Source of the DNA: Comamonas sp009360615 | GTDB taxonomy: Bacteria; Pseudomonadota; Gammaproteobacteria; Burkholderiales; Burkholderiaceae_C | Strand: one strand, 5' to 3' | Length of the DNA stretch: 64,000 nt | NCBI RefSeq assembly: GCF_035784015.1 | Contig: NZ_JALKOW010000003.1 | In this document: piece by piece, positions 15,289 through 24,567 of the stretch | How the letters are laid out: each line of letters begins with the position of its first letter | How positions within the stretch are numbered: the stretch's first letter is position 1 | Notes under the pieces: model-generated | Told to the model about the DNA's origin: nothing | The model's input: only the letters and a program-made list of their open reading frames with translations | Database searches by the model: none | Program-made: the position numbers and the translations under genes

Positions 15289-16776
15289 ATGTCCGAGCAC
15301 ACTCCGACCTCCCCCATGACCCCACAGCCGCCTCCGCAGAATGCAGGCTCCTGGAAGAACTCGCTGCGCCTGCGGCTGCTGGCCGGCACCCTGATCTGGG
15401 TACTGGCAGCCCTTCTGCTCACGGGCTGGGGCCTGCGCACGCTGTTTGCCGAGCACCTGACCCAGCAGCTGCGCAGCCAGCTGGTGGCCAAGCTGGACCG
15501 CCTCAGCGGCGCCGTCAACTACCACCCGGACCAGGCCGTCCCGGTCACGGTTTCGCCCTTCTCCGGTGACCCCTTGCTGCAGCAGCCCCTGTCCGGCATG
15601 TATTGGCAGGTGGACCAGCTGGATGCTGCCGGCAGACAGACGGTGCAGGCCGGCATCCAGCGCTCGCGCTCGCTCTGGGACCAGACCCTGGACTGGCCTT
15701 TCTTCCAGGCCGACAAGGTCTGGGAGCCCACCCTGCCGCTGCACGCACCGGCCAGCTACGGCCATATGTCGGACGGCAACGGCAACACCCTGGTGATCGT
15801 GACGCGTACCGTGCAGCTGCCCGAGGCCGATGCGCCACCGCTGCGGCTGATGATTGCTGCCGACGCAGCCATGCTGGCCACGCCGCTGCAGCGCTTCACC
15901 AAGATGCTGGTAGCCGCACTGTGCATGCTGGCAGCAGGGCTGATCGCCGCCGTGGTTGTACAGCTGCAGCTGGCGCTGGCACCGCTGGCCGCCCTGCGCC
16001 GCCAGCTGGCCGCCGTGAGCCAGGGGGACGCCCCGGAAATCAGGGGCGATCACCCTGCCGAGATCATGCCCCTGGTGCAGGAATTCAACCATGTGCTGCG
16101 CATGAATGCGGACATGGTGGAGCGGGCCCGCACCCAGGCCGGCAATCTGGCGCATGCGGTCAATACGCCGCTGAGCATCATGGGCAACGCGGCGGCGCAG
16201 CAGGACAGCGCGCTGGCGACCCTGGTGCGCGAGCAGGTCGCCATTGCCAGCCGGCAGGTCGAATATCACCTGGCGCGCGCCCGTGCTGCCGCCGCTGCGG
16301 CACAGCAGGGTCATGGCCTGCGAACTCCGCTGGCAGGCCCGCTGAACGCCCTGGTCCATACCATGGACAAGCTGCATGCAGCGCGCGGCATACGCTTCGA
16401 GATGCACGGAGATGCCTCCCGATGGGACTTCAAGGGCGACTCCCAGGATCTGATGGAGATGCTGGGCAATCTGCTGGACAACGCCGGCAAATGGGCGCGC
16501 AGGCAGGTCGTGCTGAGGGTCGAGCCGGCAAGCGGGGAGGGCCGGCCGCTGACGCTGTGCATCGATGATGACGGCCCGGGCATCGCCCCCGAGCTGCGCG
16601 AGCGCATCTTTGCGCGCGGCGAGCGGCTGGACGAACAGCGTCCCGGCGCCGGTCTGGGTCTGGACATCGTGCGCGATCTGGTTCAGACGTACGGGGGCAG
16701 CATCCGTGCACTGCCATCCCCTCTGGGCGGGCTGCGCATGGAGCTGCAACTGCCTGGTGCCCGGCACCACGACTGA
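15289..16776 (+). CDS. Sensor histidine kinase, partner of the adjacent regulator
   Basis: A 495-residue inner-membrane kinase. Transmembrane helix 1 is around residues 27-50 (LLAGTLIWVLAALLLTGWGL), a periplasmic sensing domain of about 150 residues follows, then transmembrane helix 2 near residues 205-230. A HAMP-like linker leads to the H-box NLAHAVNTPLSIM (phospho-accepting His289), N-box NLLDNAGKW, G1 DDDGPGI and G2 GAGLGLDIV. The LAHAVNTPL form of the H-box is that of the PhoQ/FeuQ-like group. It is the last gene of the PepSY-regulator-kinase operon and ends seven bases before a convergent gene. Confidence 0.92.
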   Translation: MSEHTPTSPMTPQPPPQNAGSWKNSLRLRLLAGTLIWVLAALLLTGWGLRTLFAEHLTQQLRSQLVAKLDRLSGAVNYHPDQAVPVTVSPFSGDPLLQQPLSGMYWQVDQLDAAGRQTVQAGIQRSRSLWDQTLDWPFFQADKVWEPTLPLHAPASYGHMSDGNGNTLVIVTRTVQLPEADAPPLRLMIAADAAMLATPLQRFTKMLVAALCMLAAGLIAAVVVQLQLALAPLAALRRQLAAVSQGDAPEIRGDHPAEIMPLVQEFNHVLRMNADMVERARTQAGNLAHAVNTPLSIMGNAAAQQDSALATLVREQVAIASRQVEYHLARARAAAAAAQQGHGLRTPLAGPLNALVHTMDKLHAARGIRFEMHGDASRWDFKGDSQDLMEMLGNLLDNAGKWARRQVVLRVEPASGEGRPLTLCIDDDGPGIAPELRERIFARGERLDEQRPGAGLGLDIVRDLVQTYGGSIRALPSPLGGLRMELQLPGARHHD

Positions 16777-16782
16777 AGTCGA

Positions 16783-17592
16783 TCACAGGCTGCGCAGCAG
16801 CTGCGCCAGCGTATCGGCCTCGGGAAACAGCCAATCGGCCAGAGCCCCCAGCGCCACGGCCGTGACCAGGGCCCCGAGCACGGGCTTCCAGCTGATGCGC
16901 AGCGCCGCCGGCAGCCAGCCTTCGCGCTCCACCACATACAGGGTGCGGGTCATCAGCAGCGCGAACGCCACCTCGACGGCCACAGTCAGGAACAGATCGG
17001 CACCGAACACCAGCCACACCAGCGAGCCCATGCCCGTGACCGCGACCAACAGGGCGGCAAAAACCAGCAGCACCGGAACGATCACGACGGCACCTTCATC
17101 CAGCGCGTCCAGACCCGACACATCGACATCGGGCAGCTCCACGCCCGACGACACCGGCGCGACCTCGGGCACAGCAGCGCCCGCCTCCCAACTGCCGCCG
17201 GCGCCCCCGCCGCCGTAGGAGCCCCCCTGCCCGCTTTCAAGGGCCCCAGCGTCGGCACTGCCCGATCCGCCGCCGAAGCCCGGGCCATCGGACGGCACAT
17301 CGCCCATATTCCAGTCACGGCGCAGCATGCAGCCTGCCCACACGCGGACCAACAGCAGATAGAGGAGATAGCCGCAGGCCAGCGCCAGCCCGTAGCGCAG
17401 CCCCATGCTGTGCACGCCGGCATGCAGCAGGCACAGACTGATCAGGGACATGGCAACCAGACTGAGGCCGCCGGTCAGTGCGGCATGCAGACGCAGCCAG
17501 TGGCGCTTTTGCAGGCGCCGCCGCATGTGCTGGTCGCGGCCCAGTTGCACCTGGGTCCAGGCAGCAGAGCGGTTGCGGGACTTGCGGCTCAT
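16783..17592 (-). CDS. Hypothetical integral membrane protein
   Basis: A 269-residue protein of no family I recognise. A basic N-terminus is followed by two hydrophobic segments (residues about 36-60 and 67-86), a Gly/Ser-rich acidic linker around residues 98-160 (FGGGSGSADAG, GGSYGGGGAGGSWEAG), a pair of hydrophobic segments near 168-212 (VVIVPVLLVFAALLVAVTGM and the stretch after it), and a last one near 240-260. It could be a small envelope protein with a cytoplasmic or periplasmic low-complexity loop. It lies between the kinase gene (convergent) and dut (same strand, 30 bases upstream), so it may be cotranscribed with dut. Confidence 0.75.
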   Translation of the reverse strand: MSRKSRNRSAAWTQVQLGRDQHMRRRLQKRHWLRLHAALTGGLSLVAMSLISLCLLHAGVHSMGLRYGLALACGYLLYLLLVRVWAGCMLRRDWNMGDVPSDGPGFGGGSGSADAGALESGQGGSYGGGGAGGSWEAGAAVPEVAPVSSGVELPDVDVSGLDALDEGAVVIVPVLLVFAALLVAVTGMGSLVWLVFGADLFLTVAVEVAFALLMTRTLYVVEREGWLPAALRISWKPVLGALVTAVALGALADWLFPEADTLAQLLRSL

Positions 17593-17622
17593 GTCGCGCG
17601 AGGGCCGGGCCTTTTGGCAGGC

Positions 17623-18072
17623 TTACTGCTTGCCGGTGGAGCCGTAGCCACCTTCGCCGCGCTCGCTGGCGTGGTCAAAGTCATCCACCAGGTTGAAGCG
17701 GGCCTGCACCACGGGCACGATGACCAGTTGGGCCAGACGGTCCATGGGCTGCAGCGTGAAGGCGGTTTGCGAGCGGTTCCAGGCGCTGACCATGAGCTGC
17801 CCCTGGTAATCGGAGTCGATCAACCCCACCAGATTGCCCAGCACGATGCCATGCTTGTGGCCCATGCCCGAGCGCGGCAGGATCAGCGCCGCGTAATGGG
17901 GATCCTTGAGGTGCATGGCCATGCCGGTGGGAATCAGTTGCCACTGACCGGGCTCCAGGGTCAGGGGCGCATCGATGCAGGCACGCAGGTCCAGGCCGGC
18001 GCTGCCGGGAGTGGCATAGGCGGGCAGGTTGTCGCGCAGGCGCGCATCGAGAATCTTTACATCAACGTTCAT
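17623..18072 (-). CDS. dut: Deoxyuridine 5'-triphosphate nucleotidohydrolase (dUTPase)
   Basis: A 149-residue trimeric dUTPase that cleaves dUTP to dUMP and pyrophosphate, keeping uracil out of DNA and supplying dTMP synthesis. All five motifs are visible: GSAGLDLRA, PRSGMGHKHG, GNLVGLIDSDYQG with the catalytic aspartate, RLAQLVIVPV, and the C-terminal P-loop-like RGEGGYGSTG. Start set at 18072 (MNVDVKILDARL), giving the usual length; a longer frame to 18180 lacks an RBS. It is cytoplasmic. The neighbourhood coaBC-(172-residue protein)-dut is close to the dfp-dut arrangement of many proteobacteria. Confidence 0.96.
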   Translation of the reverse strand: MNVDVKILDARLRDNLPAYATPGSAGLDLRACIDAPLTLEPGQWQLIPTGMAMHLKDPHYAALILPRSGMGHKHGIVLGNLVGLIDSDYQGQLMVSAWNRSQTAFTLQPMDRLAQLVIVPVVQARFNLVDDFDHASERGEGGYGSTGKQ

Positions 18073-18219
18073 AGGGATCTGGCTCGTTTTGTCTGTGCTG
18101 AAACAAGGCCCGAGGGACGGGCCTTGCCTTCCATGCGGCAGCTGCGTGCAACCGCCGGCGGTTTTCCTGAAGGGCGCCATTGTGCCCGCTGCCGGGCAGG
18201 TGCCGGCGCTGGACGCCTG

Positions 18220-18738
18220 TCAGCGGCCTTGCAGGCGCCTGAGGACGCCGCCCACCGCCGACATCAGGCCCATCAGGGCGAGCAGCACGCCAAAACCCTG
18301 GATGAACTGCGACAGGATCACCCCGCCCACAATCAGCGCCAGCGAGCCCGGAGACACCCAGGGCTTGCGGCCGGTACCGGCCTTCTGCGCCTCGATCTCA
18401 CGCTCCATGGTCTTGAAGCGCTGCTGCGCCTCCTGCTTGGTCACTGCGGCATCCTGGCGCCGTGCAGCCGCCGGGCGCTGGACCGCTCTGCCGCCCGCCG
18501 TGCTGCGCGCACCCTGCATCTGCTGCGCCTGCTCGGCCATGTCGCGCGCCTTCTGCAAGTCGTTGCGCAGCTGGGACATGGGCGAAGCGCCCTGGGAGCC
18601 CGGCGTGACGACCGCAGTCTGAATCGCTCCGTCGATGCTGCGCAGCGTGCGGCGATACTCGGGACTGGCGCGCATCAGCTGGTCCACATAGGCCACATAG
18701 TCGCCATTGCGAGGGCCTTCATAGCTGGAGAGATTCAT
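18220..18738 (-). CDS. Hypothetical protein with C-terminal membrane segments
   Basis: A 172-residue protein I cannot assign. The N-terminal 130 residues are helical and polar with a likely coiled-coil part (RNDLQKARDMAEQAQQMQ and KQEAQQRFKTMEREIEAQK). The C-terminus has two hydrophobic stretches (SLALIVGGVILSQFIQGFG and LLALMGLMSAVGGVL) before RRLQGR. It lies between coaBC (23 bases upstream on the same strand) and dut (147 bases downstream), so it probably belongs to that transcript. No catalytic motif is visible. Confidence 0.75.
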   Translation of the reverse strand: MNLSSYEGPRNGDYVAYVDQLMRASPEYRRTLRSIDGAIQTAVVTPGSQGASPMSQLRNDLQKARDMAEQAQQMQGARSTAGGRAVQRPAAARRQDAAVTKQEAQQRFKTMEREIEAQKAGTGRKPWVSPGSLALIVGGVILSQFIQGFGVLLALMGLMSAVGGVLRRLQGR

Positions 18739-18761
18739 GTTCGGACTCCTGGGGTCACGGA

Positions 18762-19988
18762 TCAGGCACGCTGGGCGCTCAGGCGCTGCGCAATTTCATC
18801 GACCAGCTGACGCGCCAGCACGTCCTTGCCGGCATGGGGCAGCTCCTTGGAGCCCCGATCGTCGATCAGCAGCAAGGCATTGTCGTCCTTGCCAAAGGTG
18901 GCGGGGCCGATATTGCCCACCAGCAGCGGCACGCTCTTGCGCAGCCGCTTGGCACTGGCGTGCTTGAGCAGGTCATGGCTTTCAGCCGCAAAGCCCACGC
19001 AATACAGTCTGCCCGAGCGGGCCTGCTCGGACTGGGCCACTCCGGCAAGAATGTCGGGATTCTCGACAAAGTCCAGGGTCGGAACTTCGCCCGAGCCGTC
19101 CTTCTTGATCTTCCGGTCGGAACACTCGGCCGGCCGCCAGTCGGCAACGGCGGCCGTGGCGATGAAAATCGACGCCCCCGCGACCAGGGACTGCACGGCC
19201 TGCTGCATCTGGCGTGCCGACTGCACGTCGACGCGCGTCACGCCGCGCGGGGTGGGCAGATGAACGGGGCCGGCCACCAGCGTGACCTGGGCACCCGCCT
19301 CGCGCGCCGCACGGGCAATCGCGAAGCCCATCTTGCCGCTGGACAGATTGGTGATGCCGCGCACCGGATCGATGGCCTCGAAGGTCGGGCCGGCCGTCAC
19401 CAGGACATGGTGTCCCTGCAGGCTCTTGGCCGTGAAATGAGCCGCCAGCTCCTCCATGATCTCCTCGGGCTCCAGCATGCGGCCGTCGCCGGTCTCGCCG
19501 CAGGCCTGGCTGCCGTTGCCCACGCCCAGCACCAGGGCCCCATCGGCCTGAACCTGGGCCAGATTGCGCTGGGTGGCAGGATGGGCCCACATCTCGCGGT
19601 TCATGGCCGGAGCCAGCAGCAGGGGCACGCTCTCCATGGGACGGGCCAGGCACATCAGGCTGAGCAGCTCGTCCGAGCGTCCCTGCACCAGGCGCGCGAT
19701 GAAGTCCGCGCTGCAGGGCGCGATGAGAATGGCATCGGCCTCCCGGCTCAGATTGATATGGGGCATGTTGTTGGGTTCGCGCACATCCCACTGGGAGGTG
19801 TAGACTGCGCGCCCAGAAAGCGCCTGCATGGTGACGGCCGTCATGAACTGCTCGGCTGCCTCCGTCATGACCACCTGCACCGTGGCACCGGCCTGAACCA
19901 GCAGGCGGCACAACATGGCCGATTTGTAACAAGCCACGCCCCCGGAGAGACCCAGCACCAGATGTTTGCCTGCGAACACGTCATTCAT
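18762..19988 (-). CDS. coaBC: Bifunctional phosphopantothenoylcysteine decarboxylase / phosphopantothenate-cysteine ligase
   Basis: A 408-residue two-domain coenzyme A biosynthesis enzyme. The N-terminal flavoprotein CoaC domain has LGLSGGVACYKSAMLCRLL, the active-site histidine region PHINLSREADAILIAPCSA, PAMNREMW, and the catalytic cysteine in CGETGDGRM. The CoaB ligase domain starts near residue 190 (VLVTAGPTFEAIDPVRGITN, SSGKMG) and carries the substrate lysine region GRLYCVGFAAES. CoaB ligates cysteine to 4'-phosphopantothenate and CoaC decarboxylates the product. Start chosen at 19988 (MNDVFAGKHLVLG); upstream in-frame codons encode no conserved residues. It is divergent from pyrG, with promoters in the 113-base gap. 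Confidence 0.96.
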   Translation of the reverse strand: MNDVFAGKHLVLGLSGGVACYKSAMLCRLLVQAGATVQVVMTEAAEQFMTAVTMQALSGRAVYTSQWDVREPNNMPHINLSREADAILIAPCSADFIARLVQGRSDELLSLMCLARPMESVPLLLAPAMNREMWAHPATQRNLAQVQADGALVLGVGNGSQACGETGDGRMLEPEEIMEELAAHFTAKSLQGHHVLVTAGPTFEAIDPVRGITNLSSGKMGFAIARAAREAGAQVTLVAGPVHLPTPRGVTRVDVQSARQMQQAVQSLVAGASIFIATAAVADWRPAECSDRKIKKDGSGEVPTLDFVENPDILAGVAQSEQARSGRLYCVGFAAESHDLLKHASAKRLRKSVPLLVGNIGPATFGKDDNALLLIDDRGSKELPHAGKDVLARQLVDEIAQRLSAQRA

Positions 19989-20101
19989 GCTGCGCAATTT
20001 ATCAGACCTGAGCGGCTTTGCCGCCGCACAAGCATCCCTGTACGCCACGCCGAAATTCGTGGCGCACCTATAATCCTGTTTTACCACCACCAAAAAAAGA
20101 C

Positions 20102-21763
20102 ATGACCAAGTTCGTCTTCGTCACCGGCGGTGTGGTGTCTTCCCTAGGTAAGGGAATCGCCTCAGCCTCCCTTGCTGCGATTTTGGAATCGCGCGGTCTC
20201 AAAGTCACCCTCATCAAGCTCGATCCCTACATCAACGTGGACCCGGGCACCATGTCCCCCTTCCAGCACGGCGAAGTGTTCGTGACCGATGACGGAGCCG
20301 AGACCGATCTGGATCTGGGCCACTACGAGCGCTTCATCGAAACGCGCATGCGTCAGAGCAACAACTTCACCACGGGCCGCATTTATCAGTCCGTGCTGGA
20401 AAAGGAACGCCGTGGCGACTATCTGGGCAAGACCGTGCAGGTCATTCCCCATGTCACCAACGAAATCCAGGAATTCATCAAGCGCGGCGCGGGCCTGGGC
20501 ACCGACCACGAAGTGGATGTGGCCATCTGCGAGGTCGGCGGCACCGTGGGCGACATCGAGTCGCTGCCCTTCCTGGAGGCAGCACGCCAGCTGGCGCTCA
20601 AACTCGGCCCCAACAACTCGGCCTTTGTGCACCTGACCTACCTGCCCTTCATCGAGACGGCGGGCGAGCTCAAGACCAAGCCCACCCAGCACACCGTGCA
20701 GAAGCTGCGCGAAATCGGCATCCAGCCCGATGCACTGCTGTGCCGCGCCAAGCACCAGGTGCCTGAAGAGGAAAAGAGCAAGATTTCCCTCTTCACCAAT
20801 GTCCCCGAGTGGGGCGTGATCTCCATGTGGGACGTGGACACCATCTACAAGGTGCCGCGCATGCTGCACGAACAGGGTCTGGACGGCCTGATCTGCGACA
20901 AGCTGCGCCTGAACACGCCTCCCACCAATCTCAAGCGCTGGGACGATCTGGTCTATGAGACCGAGCACCCCCAGGGCGAAGTCAAGATTGCCATGGTGGG
21001 CAAGTACGTGGAACTGTCCGATGCCTACAAGTCGGTCAATGAAGCGCTCAAGCACGCAGGCATGCGCAACCATGTGCGCGTGAAGATCACGCATGTGGAC
21101 TCGGAGACCATCCACGACGCGGATGCCACCAAGTTGCTGAAGGAATACGACGGCATCCTGGTGCCGGGCGGCTTCGGCTCGCGCGGTGTGGAAGGCAAGA
21201 TCTCGACGGCCCGCTTCGCCCGCGAAAACAAGGTGCCCTACCTGGGCATCTGCCTGGGCATGCAGGTTGCCACCATCGAGTACGCCCGCCATGTGGCCGG
21301 CCTCGAAGGCGCCAACTCCACGGAATTCGACCCCGCCACTCCCAACCCCGTGATCGCACTGATCACCGAGTGGAAGGACGCTGACGGCACGATCAAGACG
21401 CGTGACGAGAACTCCGACCTGGGCGGCACCATGCGCCTGGGCGCGCAGTCCTCGGACGTGCAGAAGGGCACGCTGGCGCACAGCATCTACGGCGACGTGG
21501 TGACCGAGCGTCACCGCCACCGCTATGAAGCCAACACCCAGTATCTGGACCAGCTGCGCGATGCCGGTCTGGTGATCTCGGCCCTGACCCAGCGCGAACA
21601 GCTGACCGAAATCGTCGAGCTGCCCGCCAAGGTCCACCCCTGGTACATCGGCGTGCAGTTCCACCCCGAGTTCAAGTCCACCCCCTGGGATGGTCATCCG
21701 CTGTTCAACGCCTTCATCAAGGCAGCCATGGACAACAAGGCCCAGGCGGGCAAGAAGGCCTGA
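20102..21763 (+). CDS. pyrG: CTP synthase
   Basis: A 553-residue glutamine-hydrolysing CTP synthase that aminates UTP to CTP. The synthetase domain (residues 1-270) opens with the P-loop region TGGVVSSLGKGIASASLAAI and contains DGAETDLDLGHYERF and CEVGGTVGDIESLPF. The class I glutamine amidotransferase domain (about 300-545) has the oxyanion region VPGGFGSRG, the nucleophile cysteine in LGICLGMQ, and His/Glu in QFHPEFKS. Start at 20102 (MTKFVFVTGGVVSS), within a poly-A leader. It begins the pyrG-kdsA-eno-ftsB stretch common in proteobacteria. Regulation by reiterative transcription is not evident. Confidence 0.97.
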   Translation: MTKFVFVTGGVVSSLGKGIASASLAAILESRGLKVTLIKLDPYINVDPGTMSPFQHGEVFVTDDGAETDLDLGHYERFIETRMRQSNNFTTGRIYQSVLEKERRGDYLGKTVQVIPHVTNEIQEFIKRGAGLGTDHEVDVAICEVGGTVGDIESLPFLEAARQLALKLGPNNSAFVHLTYLPFIETAGELKTKPTQHTVQKLREIGIQPDALLCRAKHQVPEEEKSKISLFTNVPEWGVISMWDVDTIYKVPRMLHEQGLDGLICDKLRLNTPPTNLKRWDDLVYETEHPQGEVKIAMVGKYVELSDAYKSVNEALKHAGMRNHVRVKITHVDSETIHDADATKLLKEYDGILVPGGFGSRGVEGKISTARFARENKVPYLGICLGMQVATIEYARHVAGLEGANSTEFDPATPNPVIALITEWKDADGTIKTRDENSDLGGTMRLGAQSSDVQKGTLAHSIYGDVVTERHRHRYEANTQYLDQLRDAGLVISALTQREQLTEIVELPAKVHPWYIGVQFHPEFKSTPWDGHPLFNAFIKAAMDNKAQAGKKA

Positions 21764-21795
21764 TTCCCCTCCTTCGGAATCGATCCTGGAATAGG

Positions 21796-21871
21796 AGCTG
21801 CCAGCGCTTGAAAATCAATGATTTCAGCATCAGATGATGCTGAAATCATTCAATAAAGAGCGCTGGCAGCT
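21796..21871. repeat. Nested palindromic element between pyrG and kdsA
   Basis: Outer arms AGCTGCCAGCGCT (21796-21808) and AGCGCTGGCAGCT (21859-21871) enclose a perfect inner hairpin, ATGATTTCAGCATCA / TGATGCTGAAATCAT (21818-21832 and 21835-21849). It can fold as one long stem-loop or a cruciform. A following T-run makes it a possible terminator or RNA-processing site. AGCTG(C)CAGCG-like cores also occur near 2360, 10953 and 23112. Confidence 0.8.
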
Positions 21872-21914
21872 TCAGTTTTTGAAGCATGCACGGCATGCAA
21901 AAAAGGAACCCACC

Positions 21915-22772
21915 ATGAAACTCTGCGGCTTTGATATTGGTCTGGACCAACGCTTCTTTCTGATCGCCGGCCCGTGCGTGGTCGAATCCGAACAGCTGCA
22001 GATGGACGTGGCCGGGCAACTCAAGGAAATCACCGCCTCGCTGGGCATCCACTTCATCTTCAAGAGCAGCTTCGACAAGGCCAACCGCTCCTCGGGCACC
22101 AGCTTTCGCGGCCCCGGCATGGAAAAAGGCCTGGAGATCCTCGCCAAGGTGAAAAAGGAATTGAACGTGCCCATCCTCACCGATGTGCACACCGAGGCCG
22201 AAGTGCCTCATGTGGCGTCTGTCGTCGACATGCTGCAGACCCCCGCCTTCCTGTGCCGCCAGACGGACTTCATCCGCGCCGTGGCCCAGTCGGGCAAGCC
22301 CGTGAACATCAAGAAGGGGCAGTTCCTGGCTCCGCATGACATGAAGAATGTCATCGACAAGGCCCGTGCTGCGGCCCTGGAAGCGGGCCTGCCCGCGGAC
22401 AGCTTCACGGCCTGCGAACGCGGCGCCAGCTTTGGCTACAACAATCTGGTCAGCGACATGCGCTCGCTGGCCATCATGCGCGAAACCGGCGCCCCTGTCG
22501 TGTTCGACGCCACCCACAGCGTGCAGCTGCCCGGCGGCAACGGCACCTCCAGCGGTGGCATGCGCGAAATGGTGCCCGTGCTCTCGCGTGCGGCCGTGGC
22601 CGTGGGCGTGGCGGGCCTGTTCATGGAAACCCACCCCGACCCCTGCAACGCCCTGTCGGACGGGCCCAATGCCGTTCCGCTCAAGCACATGAAGGCCTTG
22701 CTGGAGACCCTGGTGGCGCTGGACGATGTGACCAAGCGCAACGGCTTCCTGGAAGACCACTTCCAGGCCTGA
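21915..22772 (+). CDS. kdsA: 3-deoxy-8-phosphooctulonate synthase (KDO-8-phosphate synthase)
   Basis: A 285-residue enzyme that condenses phosphoenolpyruvate with arabinose-5-phosphate to KDO-8-phosphate, the first committed step to the KDO sugar of lipopolysaccharide. Motifs: FFLIAGPCVVES, FKSSFDKANRSS (active-site lysine and PEP site), GPGMEKGLEILAKVK, VNIKKGQFLAP, and DATHSVQLPGG. The asparagine in FDKANRSS, where metal-dependent forms have cysteine, marks it as the metal-independent class, as I recall the family. Start at 21915 follows AAAAGGAACC. It lies between pyrG and eno. Confidence 0.97.
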   Translation: MKLCGFDIGLDQRFFLIAGPCVVESEQLQMDVAGQLKEITASLGIHFIFKSSFDKANRSSGTSFRGPGMEKGLEILAKVKKELNVPILTDVHTEAEVPHVASVVDMLQTPAFLCRQTDFIRAVAQSGKPVNIKKGQFLAPHDMKNVIDKARAAALEAGLPADSFTACERGASFGYNNLVSDMRSLAIMRETGAPVVFDATHSVQLPGGNGTSSGGMREMVPVLSRAAVAVGVAGLFMETHPDPCNALSDGPNAVPLKHMKALLETLVALDDVTKRNGFLEDHFQA

Positions 22773-23207
22773 GCATGTTTGCACAGCGCTCCGGCACCGG
22801 CATGACGGCCTCGCTGCAGGCGGGCAAGCCCGTGCGCCCTGCCCGCCCCCAGGCGGCCCCCGGCGCCTGAACCGATGATGCACCCCGGCATGCCCGACAC
22901 GATGGTGCGTGGCGTCATGCCTTTTGGGTATCCGCTTTTGTGTCCGAATGCCTGCACAGAAACGTATTGCGCAAGAAATTCGACGGCTGCAACACGTCAA
23001 GGCAAAAGCGGCCCACCAAATTTGTGCACAATAGCCGCCGCAGCCTCTTCCATACTCGTCGCGTGCACGGCGCGCGCGCAGCATGTGGAGAAGAGTCGGC
23101 TTCACAATTTTGATAGCAGCTTGCGCTTTATGCACAAGCGCTTGGGCGTGATTTCATGAATGAAGTCAGCCTGCACGTACCGATTTCAGAAACCCAAAGG
23201 AAATGCA
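22773..23207. other. Intergenic region between kdsA and eno
   Basis: 435 bases with no gene I can support. A 31-codon frame directly after kdsA (22775-22870) has arginine/proline-rich shadow-like composition. Around 23108-23150, ATAGCAGCTTGCGC and ACAAGCGCTTG-type stretches resemble the core of the palindrome before kdsA. The enolase promoter is presumably here, but I cannot fix it. Confidence 0.6.
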
Positions 23208-24494
23208 ATGAGTGCCATTGTTGACATCGTAGGTCGCGAAGTGCTGGACAGCCGCGGCAACCCCACCGTTGAATGCGACGTGCTGCTGGAATCCGGCGTG
23301 ATGGGCCGTGCCGCCGTGCCCTCGGGCGCGTCCACCGGTTCGCGCGAAGCCATTGAACTGCGTGACGGCGACAAGGGCCGCTACCTGGGCAAGGGCGTGC
23401 TCAAGGCTGTGGAGCACATCAACACCGAAATCTCCGAAGCCGTGCTGGGCCTGGACGCTTCCGAGCAGGCCTTTCTCGACAAGACCCTGATCGACCTCGA
23501 CGGCACCGACAACAAGAGCCGCCTGGGCGCCAACGCCATGCTGGCTGTCTCCATGGCCGTGGCCCGCGCCGCTGCCGAAGAGGCCGGTCTGCCCCTGTAC
23601 CGCTACTTCGGCGGCATGGGCGGCGTGCAGCTGCCGGTTCCCATGATGAATGTGATCAACGGCGGCGCACACGCGAACAACTCGCTGGACCTGCAAGAGT
23701 TCATGATCATCCCCGTGGGCGCCCCCACCTTCCGTGAAGCCGTGCGCTGGGGCGCCGAAGTCTTCCACGCGCTGAAGGCCATCATCCACCACAAGGGCAT
23801 GTCCACCGCCGTGGGCGACGAAGGCGGCTTCGCGCCTTCCGTGGAAAACCACGAAGCCGCGATCCAGCTGATCATCGAAGCCATCGAGAAGGCCGGCTAC
23901 AAGCCCGGTGAGCAGATCGCCCTGGGCCTGGACTGCGCAGCATCCGAGTTCTACAAGGACGGCATGTACGTGCTGGCCGGCGAAGGCAATATGACGCTGA
24001 CTTCGACGCAGTGGACCGACATGCTGGCCGGCTGGTGCGACAAGTACCCCATCATCTCCATCGAAGACGGCATGCACGAAGGCGACTGGGATGGCTGGAA
24101 GATTCTGACCGAGCGCCTGGGCTCCAAGGTCCAGCTGGTGGGTGACGACCTGTTCGTGACCAACACCAAGATCCTCAAGGAAGGCATCGAAAAGCGCATC
24201 GCCAACTCGATCCTGATCAAGATCAACCAGATCGGCACCCTGACCGAGACCTTCGCCGCCATCGAGATGGCCAAGCGCGCCGGCTACACCGCCGTGATCT
24301 CGCACCGTTCCGGCGAAACCGAAGACAGCACCATTGCCGACATCGCCGTGGGCCTGAATGCGGGTCAAATCAAGACTGGCTCCATGAGCCGCTCCGACCG
24401 TATCGCCAAGTACAACCAGCTGCTGCGCATCGAGGAAGACCTGGGCGACGTGGCCGAGTACCCTGGCCGCGCCGCCTTCTACAACCTGCGCTAA
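23208..24494 (+). CDS. eno: Enolase (phosphopyruvate hydratase)
   Basis: A 428-residue glycolytic and RNA-degradosome-associated enzyme that converts 2-phosphoglycerate to phosphoenolpyruvate with Mg2+. Diagnostic segments: REVLDSRGNPTVECDV, PSGASTGSREAIELRDGD (flexible loop), MNVINGGAHANNSLDLQEFM, DEGGFAPS, IEDGMHEGDWDGWK, LVGDDLFVTN, the catalytic lysine region LIKINQIGTLTET, and VISHRSGETEDSTIADI. Length is standard. Start at 23208 follows AAAGGAAATGCA. ftsB follows after 73 bases, a conserved arrangement. Confidence 0.98.
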   Translation: MSAIVDIVGREVLDSRGNPTVECDVLLESGVMGRAAVPSGASTGSREAIELRDGDKGRYLGKGVLKAVEHINTEISEAVLGLDASEQAFLDKTLIDLDGTDNKSRLGANAMLAVSMAVARAAAEEAGLPLYRYFGGMGGVQLPVPMMNVINGGAHANNSLDLQEFMIIPVGAPTFREAVRWGAEVFHALKAIIHHKGMSTAVGDEGGFAPSVENHEAAIQLIIEAIEKAGYKPGEQIALGLDCAASEFYKDGMYVLAGEGNMTLTSTQWTDMLAGWCDKYPIISIEDGMHEGDWDGWKILTERLGSKVQLVGDDLFVTNTKILKEGIEKRIANSILIKINQIGTLTETFAAIEMAKRAGYTAVISHRSGETEDSTIADIAVGLNAGQIKTGSMSRSDRIAKYNQLLRIEEDLGDVAEYPGRAAFYNLR

Positions 24495-24567
24495 AGTGCA
24501 GGGCTGAAGCAAGCACCCGAGGCCGGTTGCGGCCTGGCGCTTGCCCTTGATTCCACCAGGTTTTTCT

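Noticed and set aside
16783..17592. A signalling partner of the kinase at 15289
   Set aside because: It is on the opposite strand, convergent, and its membrane segments match no sensor-accessory family I know.
17410..18810. A 466-codon open frame on the plus strand over dut and its neighbour
   Set aside because: It is antisense to dut, whose five motifs are unmistakable, and has no domain or RBS.
22775..22870. A 31-codon frame directly after kdsA
   Set aside because: It has no RBS or family; the arginine/proline-rich translation is typical of random GC-rich DNA.
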